DNA from: Brevibacterium sp. UMB1308A
Lineage (GTDB): Bacteria > Actinomycetota > Actinomycetes > Actinomycetales > Brevibacteriaceae
NCBI RefSeq assembly: GCF_030230605.1
Contig: NZ_JASPDO010000010.1
Coordinates: 1 to 64,000 of the forward strand
DNA length: 64,000 nucleotides
Direction: 5' to 3'
Made by a program: the position numbers and the translations under genes. The notes beneath the pieces are model-generated. The model was not told where the DNA came from. It did no database searches and was given only the letters and a program-made list of their open reading frames with translations. Every line of letters starts with the position of its first letter. Positions within the stretch are counted from its first letter, which is position 1. Positions 43,131 to 51,056 of the stretch are shown here, one piece after another.

Positions 43131-43430
43131 GGGCCGCCCCTCCTTTCGATTTATTCTGTCTGTTGAACCTGGCCTCAACACACGTCGTTCATATAGTTCA
43201 CTTCAGTTTAACCTTCAAAGGTTGCGGGGAGTAGTGTAGCTACGGCTGGGCTGGTGCGGGTCTGATTCCGGCTGTTTACTCTACACTCCTCGAAGCAGTG
43301 TGTAGAGTAAACGCTCTTTTTGTTCGTTTTGTTCACGTTTTCGGCCCAAAATCGGCGAGTTACTCACCACAGCAAATCCAAATCCGTTCTCTTGTGTAGA
43401 GAAAACGTGTCCGAACTAGAACCTGACTGG
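43131..43430. other. gene-free region upstream of ietA
   Basis: It holds the ribosome binding site and presumed promoter of ietA (43131-43230) and copy C of the two-hairpin repeat (43274-43407). No gene was seen. Confidence 0.7.
43274..43407 (-). repeat. two-hairpin dispersed repeat, copy C
   Basis: GTTTACTCTACAC (43274-43286) pairs perfectly with GTGTAGAGTAAAC (43300-43312). The core TTTTTGTTCGTTTTGTTCAC is at 43317-43336. A second, weaker stem uses GTTACTCACCACA and the segment TGTGTAGAGAAAAC near 43394-43407. The arms differ from copies A and B but keep pairing, which points to selection for structure. Confidence 0.85.
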
Positions 43431-44360
43431 TCAGTTTCCGAATAGCCGCTCCGGGGCCGAATACACATTAAACGTCCCCTTTCGGTTGAACCCGATCACC
43501 GTCACACCCAGGCTGTTCCCCAACTCCACGGCTGCGGAGCTGGGTGCGCTCACCGCCGAAAGCACCGGCACCCCCGCCATCGCCGCCTTCTGCACCAGTT
43601 CAAACGACGCGCGCGAGGACACCTGAAGCACGCAAGAACACAGCGGGAGGAGATCTTCGCGCATCGCCCACCCCAGGACCTTGTCTACGGCGTTGTGACG
43701 GCCCACGTCCTCGGCGACGGTGAGTAAGGATGGGGAGGTGGCTGGAGAGCCTGAGCCAGCGCCGGTTCCAGCCCTCGCGCTTGAAGAAGTACCCCAGGTC
43801 GTCCCAGCCCCCGCCCCGAACTCAAACAGTCCGGCCGCGTGAATCCCGCCGGTTGTGGCAAACAGGGGTTGTTGGTCGCGCATGATGTTCGGCAGCTCGC
43901 AAATAACTGCAGGGTCAAAGAATGGTTCAGGTGGCGGCAGAGGATAGCTCGACACCTTCGTCACTGCTTCCAGCGCAGCCGTGCCACAGACCCCGCACGC
44001 CGAACTGGTGTAGATGTTCCGTTCCTGCCCCGCTGGAAGCCCGCCGTTCTGCGCCAGGGCAGCTGACACCTCGGGCGAAAGACGCACCCTAGCCACGTTG
44101 TAGTTGCGGGTGCCGTCAGGGTCCAAGCCGGTGGAGAAATCGATCTCCACCACATCACTTGCAGTGCGGATGATCCCTTCGCCCAGAAGCAGGCCCAGCA
44201 CCAGCTCTGTGTCCATGCCGGGGGTGCGCATCATGACGGTGAACTCCTGGTCGCCTAACCGGATTTCTAGGGGTTCTTCGCCTGCGACTTTGTCGGTTTT
44301 AGTGCGGATACAGCCGTTGGGCCCAAACACGTGGACGCGGGTGCGGACGGAACGACGCAT
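43431..44360 (-). CDS. fdhD: FdhD, formate dehydrogenase sulfurtransferase
   Basis: This 309-aa protein carries the C122-G-V-C125 pair in SSACGVCGTAAL. It passes sulfur from a cysteine desulfurase to the molybdenum cofactor of formate dehydrogenase. A Gly/Ala/Ser/Thr-rich insertion near 178-208 is unusual and probably a surface loop. It is divergent from moeA, another molybdenum-cofactor gene. No formate dehydrogenase gene lies in the window. Confidence 0.93.
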   Translation of the reverse strand: MRRSVRTRVHVFGPNGCIRTKTDKVAGEEPLEIRLGDQEFTVMMRTPGMDTELVLGLLLGEGIIRTASDVVEIDFSTGLDPDGTRNYNVARVRLSPEVSAALAQNGGLPAGQERNIYTSSACGVCGTAALEAVTKVSSYPLPPPEPFFDPAVICELPNIMRDQQPLFATTGGIHAAGLFEFGAGAGTTWGTSSSARAGTGAGSGSPATSPSLLTVAEDVGRHNAVDKVLGWAMREDLLPLCSCVLQVSSRASFELVQKAAMAGVPVLSAVSAPSSAAVELGNSLGVTVIGFNRKGTFNVYSAPERLFGN

Positions 44361-44381
44361 GGTGACCTTTCGGCTGGAGGA

Positions 44382-44387
44382 TACGCT
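44382..44387 (+). promoter_or_regulatory. -10 box TACGCT, leaderless start of moeA
   Basis: TACGCT, then GGCCCT (6 nt), then the ATG at 44394. This spacing decides the start over an upstream in-frame ATG at 44331. Confidence 0.55.
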
Positions 44388-44393
44388 GGCCCT

Positions 44394-45734
44394 ATGGTCG
44401 AAAACGGTACATCACAAAGCGGGCAGGTGGGAGCCTCGGGGCCGGGAGCAGACCCCGCCCAGGCGCCGAATCCACTGGACGCCATGCGGATCGCGTACGA
44501 AAGTGGCGCTCGCCTGCCCGCCCCGCAGGTCACGCGCCCGTTGGCCGAGTGCGTCGGTCAGGTGCTTGCCCAGGACGTGTACGTGGTGAGGGATGTGCCG
44601 CATTATGATTCCTCGGCCATGGATGGGTTTGCGGTGCGCGGCCCGGGGCCGTGGATCGTGGGGGAGAATGCGTGGCCGGTGGCGACGGGGTCGCTGGTAC
44701 CTTCGGAAGCCACCTCGGTGGTGCGGCAAGAGTGGGTGCAGGTTGATGCTGGTGTCGGTGGGGCTAGTGAGGCTGGTGGCGGGGCTGGCGCTGAGCGGAT
44801 TTCCTTAGCGCCAGGGATGCCACAACGCGATCTGGAACCTGGCCGAAACATCCGCCGAGCCGGTCGCGAAGCCCTCGCAGGAGACTTGGTCGCCCGTGCC
44901 GGGGAAGTGCTCACGCCTGCTCAGGTGGCGTTCGCAGCGGTGGCGGGGCATGACGCGTTGCCGGTGCGTGCTCGGCCACGGGTGGGGTTGTTGTTGACCG
45001 GCACCGAGGTCGTCGCCTCCGGCCTGCCCCAGCCCGGGTTCGTGCGTGATGCGTTTGGCCCGCAGTTGCCTGCGTATGTGCGCATGTTGGGTGCCGAGGT
45101 TGTTGCCAGTGTGCGGATCGGCGACGGTGAGGCGGAAACTGTAGCGGCCTTGGATCAGTTGGTGGGCCAGTGTGACGTTGTGGTGTCCACGGGTGGAACT
45201 GGGCATTCGCGGGTCGATGAGGTCAGGCGTGCTGCGCTGAGGCGGGTTGAAGGTGGGGATGGCTACGTCCTGTTCCCTGAACTCAACATGCGCCCCGGTC
45301 ACCCCACGTTTCTCATGGAACATTCGGGGGTGGTGCATGTGGGCCTGCCGGGTAACCCATTGGCAGCGATGGTGGCGTTGCGGCTCGTGCTTACCCACGT
45401 AATCCGAGGTGCCTTGGGCCGTAGCGTCGAACAGCCCGGAACTGTGATTCTGGCCCACGATTTCGACCCCGGCCAGGGCCGCTCTGGTGCGGGATCCGCG
45501 TGGCGAGTGATGCCCGCCAAGCCGGTAGAAACCTCGGCGGGAGAAGGTAGGCAGCAAAGCACACAACCGCGGGACACCTCGGGCACGGGAGCGAACACGA
45601 ACCGCTGGGAGCTGTGTGACAAGCGGGGTTCAAACATGTTGCGCGGACTGGCGCAGGCGCGCGGGTTGGTGGTCATCCCACCGGAAGGCGCGGGAGCCGG
45701 GGACGCGTTGGTGTGCTTGCCGTTGCCCGTGTGA
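44394..45734 (+). CDS. moeA: molybdopterin molybdotransferase MoeA
   Basis: This 446-aa enzyme inserts molybdate into adenylated molybdopterin. Visible motifs are YDSSAMDGFA at the N-terminal side, GRNIRRAG, the GTEV segment, VVSTGGTGHSRVDEV and GLPGNPLAAMV. Two Gly/Ala-rich or Thr/Gly-rich insertions (about 120-135 and near 385-410) lengthen it relative to E. coli MoeA. It is divergent from fdhD. Confidence 0.93.
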   Translation: MVENGTSQSGQVGASGPGADPAQAPNPLDAMRIAYESGARLPAPQVTRPLAECVGQVLAQDVYVVRDVPHYDSSAMDGFAVRGPGPWIVGENAWPVATGSLVPSEATSVVRQEWVQVDAGVGGASEAGGGAGAERISLAPGMPQRDLEPGRNIRRAGREALAGDLVARAGEVLTPAQVAFAAVAGHDALPVRARPRVGLLLTGTEVVASGLPQPGFVRDAFGPQLPAYVRMLGAEVVASVRIGDGEAETVAALDQLVGQCDVVVSTGGTGHSRVDEVRRAALRRVEGGDGYVLFPELNMRPGHPTFLMEHSGVVHVGLPGNPLAAMVALRLVLTHVIRGALGRSVEQPGTVILAHDFDPGQGRSGAGSAWRVMPAKPVETSAGEGRQQSTQPRDTSGTGANTNRWELCDKRGSNMLRGLAQARGLVVIPPEGAGAGDALVCLPLPV

Positions 45735-45776
45735 GGCGCCCTGACCGTTAAGCCACGCCCTGATAAGGCGCCACGA

Positions 45777-46436
45777 CTACCTGGCCTTGCCTAGGTCTTT
45801 TGCGTCGGCGGTGGTGGGTCGTACGGGGTCGATGTTGCGTTGGGCGGCCGCGTCGAGGATCGCGTCGACGGTACCCAGTTCGATGATTTCGTTGAGCAGG
45901 TGCAGGGTGGGGCGCATCATGTCGAGGCGGTGGGCGTTGTAGTCGGCTAGCAGTGTGTGGGCGGGTGCCCATTCGGAGTTGGTGGCTTCTGTGGTTTGGT
46001 GTTGGGCGGCGAGGTTGTGGGCATCGGCGACATAGAAGTACGTGTCGAAGCGGCGTTTGGGGCCCGGTGGGGTGGTCCAGTTGGCCCAGGGGTGCAGTGC
46101 TGAGGGGTCGAGGGTGGCGCCGGTTTCTTCGCGGGTTTCGCGTACGGCGGCGGTGAGGAGCGCGTTGATGGTGGGTGTGTCTGTGGCCCAGGTGCGGGCC
46201 CATTTTTGGGCGTGAGAGGCCGAGGCGGTGATGGGGGAGTGGTAGTCGGCCTCGTCTACGCGGCCGCCGGGGTAGACGACCATGCCGGCGGCAAAGTCGA
46301 TGGTGGTCACACGGTGTTGGATGAAGAGTTCGAGGTGCGGGTTGTTGCGGACCATGAGGACACTCACGGCTTTGCGGATGGGCACCTGTAGTGGGTCGAA
46401 GTCGCTTGGCGGGTTTGCGGGTGTGTGATCAGCCAT
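45777..46436 (-). CDS. NUDIX hydrolase
   Basis: This 219-aa protein has a NUDIX fold with core RETREETG and an upstream GGRVDEAD. An insertion between the two halves of the box matches NUDT19-like/acyl-CoA diphosphatase-type members. The substrate is unproven. The ATG at 46436 has GAGGAG just before it; the longer frame adds 43 untypical residues. Confidence 0.84.
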   Translation of the reverse strand: MADHTPANPPSDFDPLQVPIRKAVSVLMVRNNPHLELFIQHRVTTIDFAAGMVVYPGGRVDEADYHSPITASASHAQKWARTWATDTPTINALLTAAVRETREETGATLDPSALHPWANWTTPPGPKRRFDTYFYVADAHNLAAQHQTTEATNSEWAPAHTLLADYNAHRLDMMRPTLHLLNEIIELGTVDAILDAAAQRNIDPVRPTTADAKDLGKAR

Positions 46437-46564
46437 GATGCTCCTCTCTGACGCACTGCCCCTTACTGTACCTGGTGATTGTGATCTGAAGCACTTGAAC
46501 GTACGATAAGTTTGGTGGTCACACCCCATATTTTTGGTTAAACAGTCGTTTCGAAGGAGAAGCA

Positions 46565-47029
46565 ATGGCAGAGCCCCGCGTAATCAATGGTGTTGAAGAA
46601 CTCGAAGCTTTGGTCGGTCAGCAAGTAGGGACCGGTGAATGGTTTGAAATTACTCAGGAACGTGTTTCTCAGTTCGCAGACGCAACCAACGACCACCAGT
46701 GGATTCACATCGATGAAGAACGAGCCAAGGAAGGGCCGTTCGGTTCCACCATTGCGCACGGCTATCTGACCCTGAGCCTGATTGCTGGTCTGAGCCCTGA
46801 GATTTTCACCATCACCGGAATGAAGATGATGATCAACTACGGACTCAACAAGGTGCGTTTCCCGCAACCTGTTCCCGTGGGTTCGCGCGTGCGTGACGTT
46901 GTGGAAGTGGCCGAGGTGAACCGCAAGTCATCCGGCGTGCAGGTAGTCATGAACCACACTGTCGAAATCGAAGGTTCTGACAAGCCAGCCTGCATCGCAC
47001 AGACCGTCACACTCATGGTTGAGGCTTAA
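46565..47029 (+). CDS. MaoC-family (R)-hydratase
   Basis: This 154-aa single hot-dog domain has the hydratase motif FADATNDHQWIHID, then FGSTIAHGYLTLSL, with the catalytic Asp/His pair. It hydrates enoyl-CoA or forms the dehydratase of acyl metabolism. GAAGGAGAAGCA provides a good ribosome binding site. Confidence 0.92.
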   Translation: MAEPRVINGVEELEALVGQQVGTGEWFEITQERVSQFADATNDHQWIHIDEERAKEGPFGSTIAHGYLTLSLIAGLSPEIFTITGMKMMINYGLNKVRFPQPVPVGSRVRDVVEVAEVNRKSSGVQVVMNHTVEIEGSDKPACIAQTVTLMVEA

Positions 47030-47046
47030 CCAGCTATTCCTCACAG

Positions 47047-47082
47047 GCGCACGTGCGGGGACTTGAGTTTTCGCACGTGCGC
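47047..47082. promoter_or_regulatory. pair of GCACGTGC palindromes before cls
   Basis: GCGCACGTGCG (47047-47057) and CGCACGTGCGC (47072-47082) are perfect inverted copies, and each contains the self-palindromic GCACGTGC. TAAATT (47083-47088) follows at once. They may form a strong stem ending the MaoC transcript or two operator sites covering the cls promoter. Confidence 0.5.
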
Positions 47083-47091
47083 TAAATTGGA

Positions 47092-48582
47092 ATGGTGGAT
47101 TTGTGGGCAACTCAACTGTTTGAACTCGACTGGCCAGCATGGCTAGTCACGCTGCTGATCATCCCAGATATTCTGATTCGGCTCATTGCCCTGGGGTGGG
47201 TTCCGTACAGGCGCAAACCAGCTGTGGGGCTGGGATGGTTGTTAGCCATTTTCTTCATCCCGTATGTGGGGATTATTGCGTTTTTGATCTTTGGTAGTTC
47301 AAAGTTGCCGGCAAAACGCCGAAAAGACCAGCAAACAATTAACGACTTAATCAAAGCTCAGACTGGCGCCCAAGCCATTTTGGGCAAATCCGAACACCTA
47401 TCGGAACCACTTCGCACCTCGGCGCAATTGAATTACTCTTTGGGTGCACTTCCCATGACGCACGGGAACTCTTTTAGCTTGTTGCCGGATAACCACGAAG
47501 CTATCCGTTTGATGGCTAAAGAGGTTGAGCAGGCTAAGAAGTTCGTGCACGTGGAGTTTTATATCGCCGCCTACGACTCGACTACCGCCCCGTTCTTTGA
47601 CGCTTTGAAGGAAGCCGCGGAGCGTGGGGTGCACGTGCGTGTGCTGGTGGACCACATTGGTTGCGTGGGATACCCAGGCTACAAAGAGCTCGTGAAGCTC
47701 ATGGATAACTCACCTATTGACTGGCGGCGGAGTCTGCCGGTGCGGCCGTGGCGGTTAGAGTATCAGCGTCCTGATTTGCGGAATCACCGCAAAATTGTGG
47801 TGATCGACGGTGAGGTTGGGTTCACTGGTTCGCTCAATGCGATTGATAAGACGTACAACAAGCGTGCGAATGTGAAGAAAGGCTTTGAGTGGAAAGACTT
47901 GGCCATTAGGTGCACGGGCCCGGTGGTTAACGAGCTAGACGCCGTGTTCGCGACTGACTGGTACTCAGAAACCGGTGACATCATTTCTGACGAGTTGCAA
48001 CTGACCATGGAGGTCCCGAACGAGGGTGGAATCATGGCGCAAGCGGTGCCCTCAGGGCCGGGTTTTCCGTTAGAAAACAACCTGAGGCTGTTTAATCACT
48101 TGGTGTATAACGCGAACAGGCGCGTTGTGATTGTGACTCCGTATTTTGTGCCGAATGAGTCGCTGAAGCAGGCGTTGACGACGGAAGCGCATTCTGGGGT
48201 TGATGTTCGGATTTACGTGTCTGAGCAGGGAAACCACGCTGTTTTGCAGTATGCGCAAGAGTCGTTTTATGAAGAGCTGATGGAGAACGGGGTGAAGATC
48301 TTCCTTTACCCCAAGCCCACGATCCTGCACTCGAAGTTCATCCTGATCGATGACAACGTCACGGTGATTGGGTCATCGAACATGGACGAGCGGTCGTTTG
48401 CCATGAACATGGAGATCAGCCTGCTCATTGTTGATGAAGGTGTGACGTCGTCGCTGTATGACTTGGAAGAAGAAGCGTACGTGCCGGTGGTGAAAGAGCT
48501 CAATATCGAGCAGTGGCGTAAGCGTTCGCTGAAGCAGAAGTATCTAGAGAATGTGTGCCGCTTAACGTCGTCGTTGTTGTAA
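47092..48582 (+). CDS. cls: cardiolipin synthase
   Basis: This 496-aa phospholipase-D-type enzyme joins two phosphatidylglycerols to cardiolipin. It has two N-terminal membrane helices (about 12-60) and two HKD motifs: H232-x-K234 with D239 and H413-x-K415 with D420. The chosen ATG is at 47092; TAAATT stands exactly 6 nt before the next codon, GTG 47095, which may be the true leaderless start. The last 246 bases (residues 416-496 and stop) are repeated downstream in a chimeric gene. Confidence 0.94.
   Translation: MVDLWATQLFELDWPAWLVTLLIIPDILIRLIALGWVPYRRKPAVGLGWLLAIFFIPYVGIIAFLIFGSSKLPAKRRKDQQTINDLIKAQTGAQAILGKSEHLSEPLRTSAQLNYSLGALPMTHGNSFSLLPDNHEAIRLMAKEVEQAKKFVHVEFYIAAYDSTTAPFFDALKEAAERGVHVRVLVDHIGCVGYPGYKELVKLMDNSPIDWRRSLPVRPWRLEYQRPDLRNHRKIVVIDGEVGFTGSLNAIDKTYNKRANVKKGFEWKDLAIRCTGPVVNELDAVFATDWYSETGDIISDELQLTMEVPNEGGIMAQAVPSGPGFPLENNLRLFNHLVYNANRRVVIVTPYFVPNESLKQALTTEAHSGVDVRIYVSEQGNHAVLQYAQESFYEELMENGVKIFLYPKPTILHSKFILIDDNVTVIGSSNMDERSFAMNMEISLLIVDEGVTSSLYDLEEEAYVPVVKELNIEQWRKRSLKQKYLENVCRLTSSLL
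48337..48582 (+). repeat. 246-bp direct repeat, copy 1 (3' end of cls)
   Basis: It starts on the codon right after HSK of the second HKD motif and ends with the TAA stop. Copy 2 lies 916 bp further on. The copies differ at only about six positions; all five codon differences are silent and the sixth changes the stop from TAA to TGA. Confidence 0.95.
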
Positions 48583-48599
48583 GAGGCGCAGGTTGGGAG

Positions 48600-48635
48600 G
48601 TACATCGCGGGAAATCAGTAACCCCGGTGATGTAC
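48600..48635 (+). ncRNA. hairpin upstream of the Abi-Cls chimera
   Basis: GTACATC (48600-48606) pairs with GATGTAC (48629-48635), continued by CGGG (48608-48611) with CCCG (48623-48626). It is the second case here of a hairpin ahead of an Abi-type HEPN gene. It might be a small antitoxin-like RNA or only a regulatory stem-loop. Confidence 0.35.
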
Positions 48636-48672
48636 GTCTAAAACGCAGGGATCGCTCCGGGGCTTTCACAAT

Positions 48673-48685
48673 TAGTGTAACACTA
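48673..48685. promoter_or_regulatory. 13-bp operator-like palindrome
   Basis: TAGTGT-A-ACACTA is a perfect dyad that ends six bases before the probable ATG of the chimeric gene. Its place suggests a repressor site over the start of transcription. Confidence 0.4.
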
Positions 48686-48691
48686 GTACGT

Positions 48692-49498
48692 ATGATGCCC
48701 GATTCAACTGGCGCAAGTAACCTTGAAACATGGTTCTCATCAGAGCGGATGAGTGCGTACAACTTCCACCCAGATCCTGAAGCTCTCTATGTGTGGAACA
48801 CACGTGTAACCAAGTGTTTCTTGGAAGACATCCAACACGTTGAAGTACTTTTGCGTAACTGCGTTGATAAAGCTGTTTCTCCACGATATGGAGAGCATTG
48901 GTACAACAATTCAGCGATCCCTTTTACCCGGGAGGCTAAGCGCGCTGTTGCGAAGGCACTAAAGCGCGTAGGGGCGACTAAAGACAAGATGCCATCCTCG
49001 GGGCAGGTTATTGCGGAATTGAGTTTTGATTTCTGGGCGTACCTTTTTACCAGCAATTATTCATCGACAATCTGGCCGTTAGTTCGTAAAACTCTAATAG
49101 CCACGCCCACCGCTGGCACACAGAGTTCGCGGTCGAGTATTTCCGTTCCTTCCTTGTCCGACTTTAAAGATGAGGTTGATGTGGCTTACCACTTACGTAA
49201 CAGATGCGCTCATCATGAGCCCATCATCCGCAAAAACAGGCAGGAAGAAGAATTCATCCTGATCGATGACAACGTCACGGTGATTGGGTCATCGAACATG
49301 GACGAACGGTCGTTTGCCATGAATATGGAGATCAGCCTGCTCATTGTTGATGAAGGTGTGACGTCGTCGCTGTATGACTTGGAAGAAGAAGCGTACGTGC
49401 CGGTGGTGAAAGAGCTCAACATCGAGCAGTGGCGTAAGCGTTCGCTGAAGCAGAAGTATCTAGAGAACGTGTGTCGCTTAACGTCGTCGTTGTTGTGA
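48692..49498 (+). CDS. chimera: Abi-type HEPN domain fused to cardiolipin synthase C-terminus
   Basis: Residues 1-187 of this 268-aa product match actinobacterial Abi-like proteins: FLEDIQHVEVLLRN, WYNN, SFDFWAYLF and the HEPN motif R169-N-R-C-A-H174 followed by HEP. Residues 188-268 are identical to residues 416-496 of the cardiolipin synthase, joined in frame. Abi-like proteins of this kind normally continue with their own helices after the RX4H motif, so the Abi part is probably truncated. The Cls part lacks the H and K of its HKD motif and cannot be catalytic alone. The start was placed at 48692; the frame is open further upstream. It is either a decayed defence gene fused by insertion or a new chimeric protein. 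Confidence 0.85.
   Translation: MMPDSTGASNLETWFSSERMSAYNFHPDPEALYVWNTRVTKCFLEDIQHVEVLLRNCVDKAVSPRYGEHWYNNSAIPFTREAKRAVAKALKRVGATKDKMPSSGQVIAELSFDFWAYLFTSNYSSTIWPLVRKTLIATPTAGTQSSRSSISVPSLSDFKDEVDVAYHLRNRCAHHEPIIRKNRQEEEFILIDDNVTVIGSSNMDERSFAMNMEISLLIVDEGVTSSLYDLEEEAYVPVVKELNIEQWRKRSLKQKYLENVCRLTSSLL
49253..49498 (+). repeat. 246-bp direct repeat, copy 2
   Basis: Second copy of the cls 3' end, now the 3' end of the Abi chimera. The terminator at 49503-49538 follows this copy directly, while copy 1 has none, which suggests that copy 2 occupies the original end of the cls transcription unit. Confidence 0.95.
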
Positions 49499-49502
49499 AG
49501 GC

Positions 49503-49538
49503 GAAAGGGCGGGGGATCGTGGATCACCCGCCCCTTTC
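49503..49538. terminator. bidirectional terminator
   Basis: GAAAGGGCGGG (49503-49513) pairs with CCCGCCCCTTTC (49527-49538) with one bulge. It stands between the convergent chimera and YtxH-like genes. Confidence 0.75.
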
Positions 49539-49547
49539 ACTAAGCAC

Positions 49548-49928
49548 TTACTTCGTAGGTGCTGGACCTTCTTCGTCCATAGGAGTAGCCGGGTCGGAAA
49601 CGACGTCGTCAGGAACGTCGGCCTTGGGGTCGTTTTCGACCTTCGCCTTCACATCGTTGGTGGCTTCCTTCGCCTTAGCAACACCAGTGTCTGCGGCTTC
49701 CTTCACCTTGTCTACAACAACTGGTGCTTTGTCTTTGACTGCCTGTGCAACAACAGGAGCCTTTTCTTCGATCTGCTCGCGTGCAGTGTCGATACCGTCC
49801 TGGACCTTAGGGTCGTTCCACAGGTTTGTTGCCTGGCGCTTGAGGTTTTCGTAGCTCTGGCGTCCGGCGCGCGAACCCAGGACAAATCCGATACCAATTC
49901 CGGCAAGAAGGACAAGTCGTTTCTTCAT
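49548..49928 (-). CDS. YtxH-like small membrane protein
   Basis: This 126-aa protein has an N-terminal hydrophobic segment GIGIGFVLGSRAGR (about 10-24) followed by SYE, the YtxH-type signature, then a long Ala/Lys/Val/Asp-rich amphipathic helix with heptad-like repeats and an acidic Pro-rich end. Function is unknown; related proteins are often stress-induced. GGAG ahead of the ATG is a good ribosome binding site. Confidence 0.85.
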   Translation of the reverse strand: MKKRLVLLAGIGIGFVLGSRAGRQSYENLKRQATNLWNDPKVQDGIDTAREQIEEKAPVVAQAVKDKAPVVVDKVKEAADTGVAKAKEATNDVKAKVENDPKADVPDDVVSDPATPMDEEGPAPTK

Positions 49929-50019
49929 GTGAAGCTCCTAAATTTTAGCTTTGGCGACCAGTTTCATTATGTCAGGTGGCGAGTGTAAGTGAACATTTCG
50001 CGTGAACTTCTCATAAAAG

Positions 50020-50055
50020 GAGGGGTGTGGCCACCAGTTGGCGACCACACCCCTC
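50020..50055 (-). terminator. terminator of the etfBA operon
   Basis: GAGGGGTGTGG (50020-50030) pairs perfectly with CCACACCCCTC (50045-50055). On the minus strand it is followed by CTTTTATG, directly downstream of etfA. Confidence 0.85.
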
Positions 50056-50070
50056 TTCAGTGTTCAGGCG

Positions 50071-51021
50071 TTACTTACGTGCGTTAATCGCTTCAGTTGC
50101 CTGCGGCAGGACGTTGAACAAGTCGCCAACAACACCGTAGTCTGCGAGCTCAAAGATAGGAGCTTCTGCATCCTTGTTGACAGCAACAATGTTCTTCGAG
50201 GTCTGCATGCCAGCACGGTGCTGGATCGCGCCGGAAATACCAGCAGCAACATACAGCTGAGGCGAAACGACCTTACCGGTCTGACCAACCTGGCTTGAGT
50301 GTGGGTACCAGCCAGCGTCAACTGCGGCACGTGACGCACCGACGGCAGCGCCGAGCGAGTCCGCAAGAGCTTCGACTGGGCCAAAGTCTCCACCGGTACC
50401 GCGTCCACCGGAAACAACAATCGGTGCTTCCGTGAGGTTTGGGCGACCTGAAGACGGCTTTTCTTCAACCGAGACAATGCGTGCAGTCTTTGCCGCGTCG
50501 CTTGCGGTGAAGTTAACAGCTTCAACAGCTGCCTGTGCGCCAGCTTCAACCGGTGATACCGAGTTTGGCTTCACGGCAACAATCGGGGTGCCCTTGGTGA
50601 CCTTACCGGTGATGGTGTAGGCGCCAGCGAATACCGACTGGGTAGCGGTGAAGTCAGCTTCAACTTCTACAGCGTCAGTGATGACACCGGATCCAGACTT
50701 GATTGCGGTGCGGCCAGCAATTTCCTTGCCTTCTGCGGTCGAGGAAACCAGGACACCTGCAGGCTGGCGCTCAGAAATGAGTTGTGCGAGCAGTTCAGCC
50801 TTAGGAGCAACAAGGTATTCGTTAAGTGCAGGGTCGCTAGCAACAAGAACCTTCGTTGCACCGTACTGGCCCAAGGATGTTGCAGCGTTCTGCGCCTGGT
50901 CGTCAGACCCAACGAACACAGCTACAGGTTCGCCAGACTGCTGGGCAATTGCGAGGAGTTCAAATGTGGACTTTTGTACGTTGCCGTCCACGTGGTCTAC
51001 AAGAACGAGAACTTCAGACAT
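50071..51021 (-). CDS. etfA: electron transfer flavoprotein, alpha subunit
   Basis: This 316-aa protein has the C-terminal FAD-binding domain of Etf[32 protein letters not shown] in segments, [29 protein letters not shown] and the end segment [10 protein letters not shown]. With EtfB it carries electrons from acyl-CoA dehydrogenases to the quinone pool. It lies 35 bp downstream of etfB. Confidence 0.96.
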   Translation of the reverse strand: MSEVLVLVDHVDGNVQKSTFELLAIAQQSGEPVAVFVGSDDQAQNAATSLGQYGATKVLVASDPALNEYLVAPKAELLAQLISERQPAGVLVSSTAEGKEIAGRTAIKSGSGVITDAVEVEADFTATQSVFAGAYTITGKVTKGTPIVAVKPNSVSPVEAGAQAAVEAVNFTASDAAKTARIVSVEEKPSSGRPNLTEAPIVVSGGRGTGGDFGPVEALADSLGAAVGASRAAVDAGWYPHSSQVGQTGKVVSPQLYVAAGISGAIQHRAGMQTSKNIVAVNKDAEAPIFELADYGVVGDLFNVLPQATEAINARK

Positions 51022-51056
51022 GTTTCGATTCCCTTTGTGTTAGTTGGACGGATTGA

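Noticed and set aside
48337..49498. Tandem duplication of whole cls
   Set aside because: Only the last 246 bases are repeated; the sequence between is an unrelated Abi-type gene.
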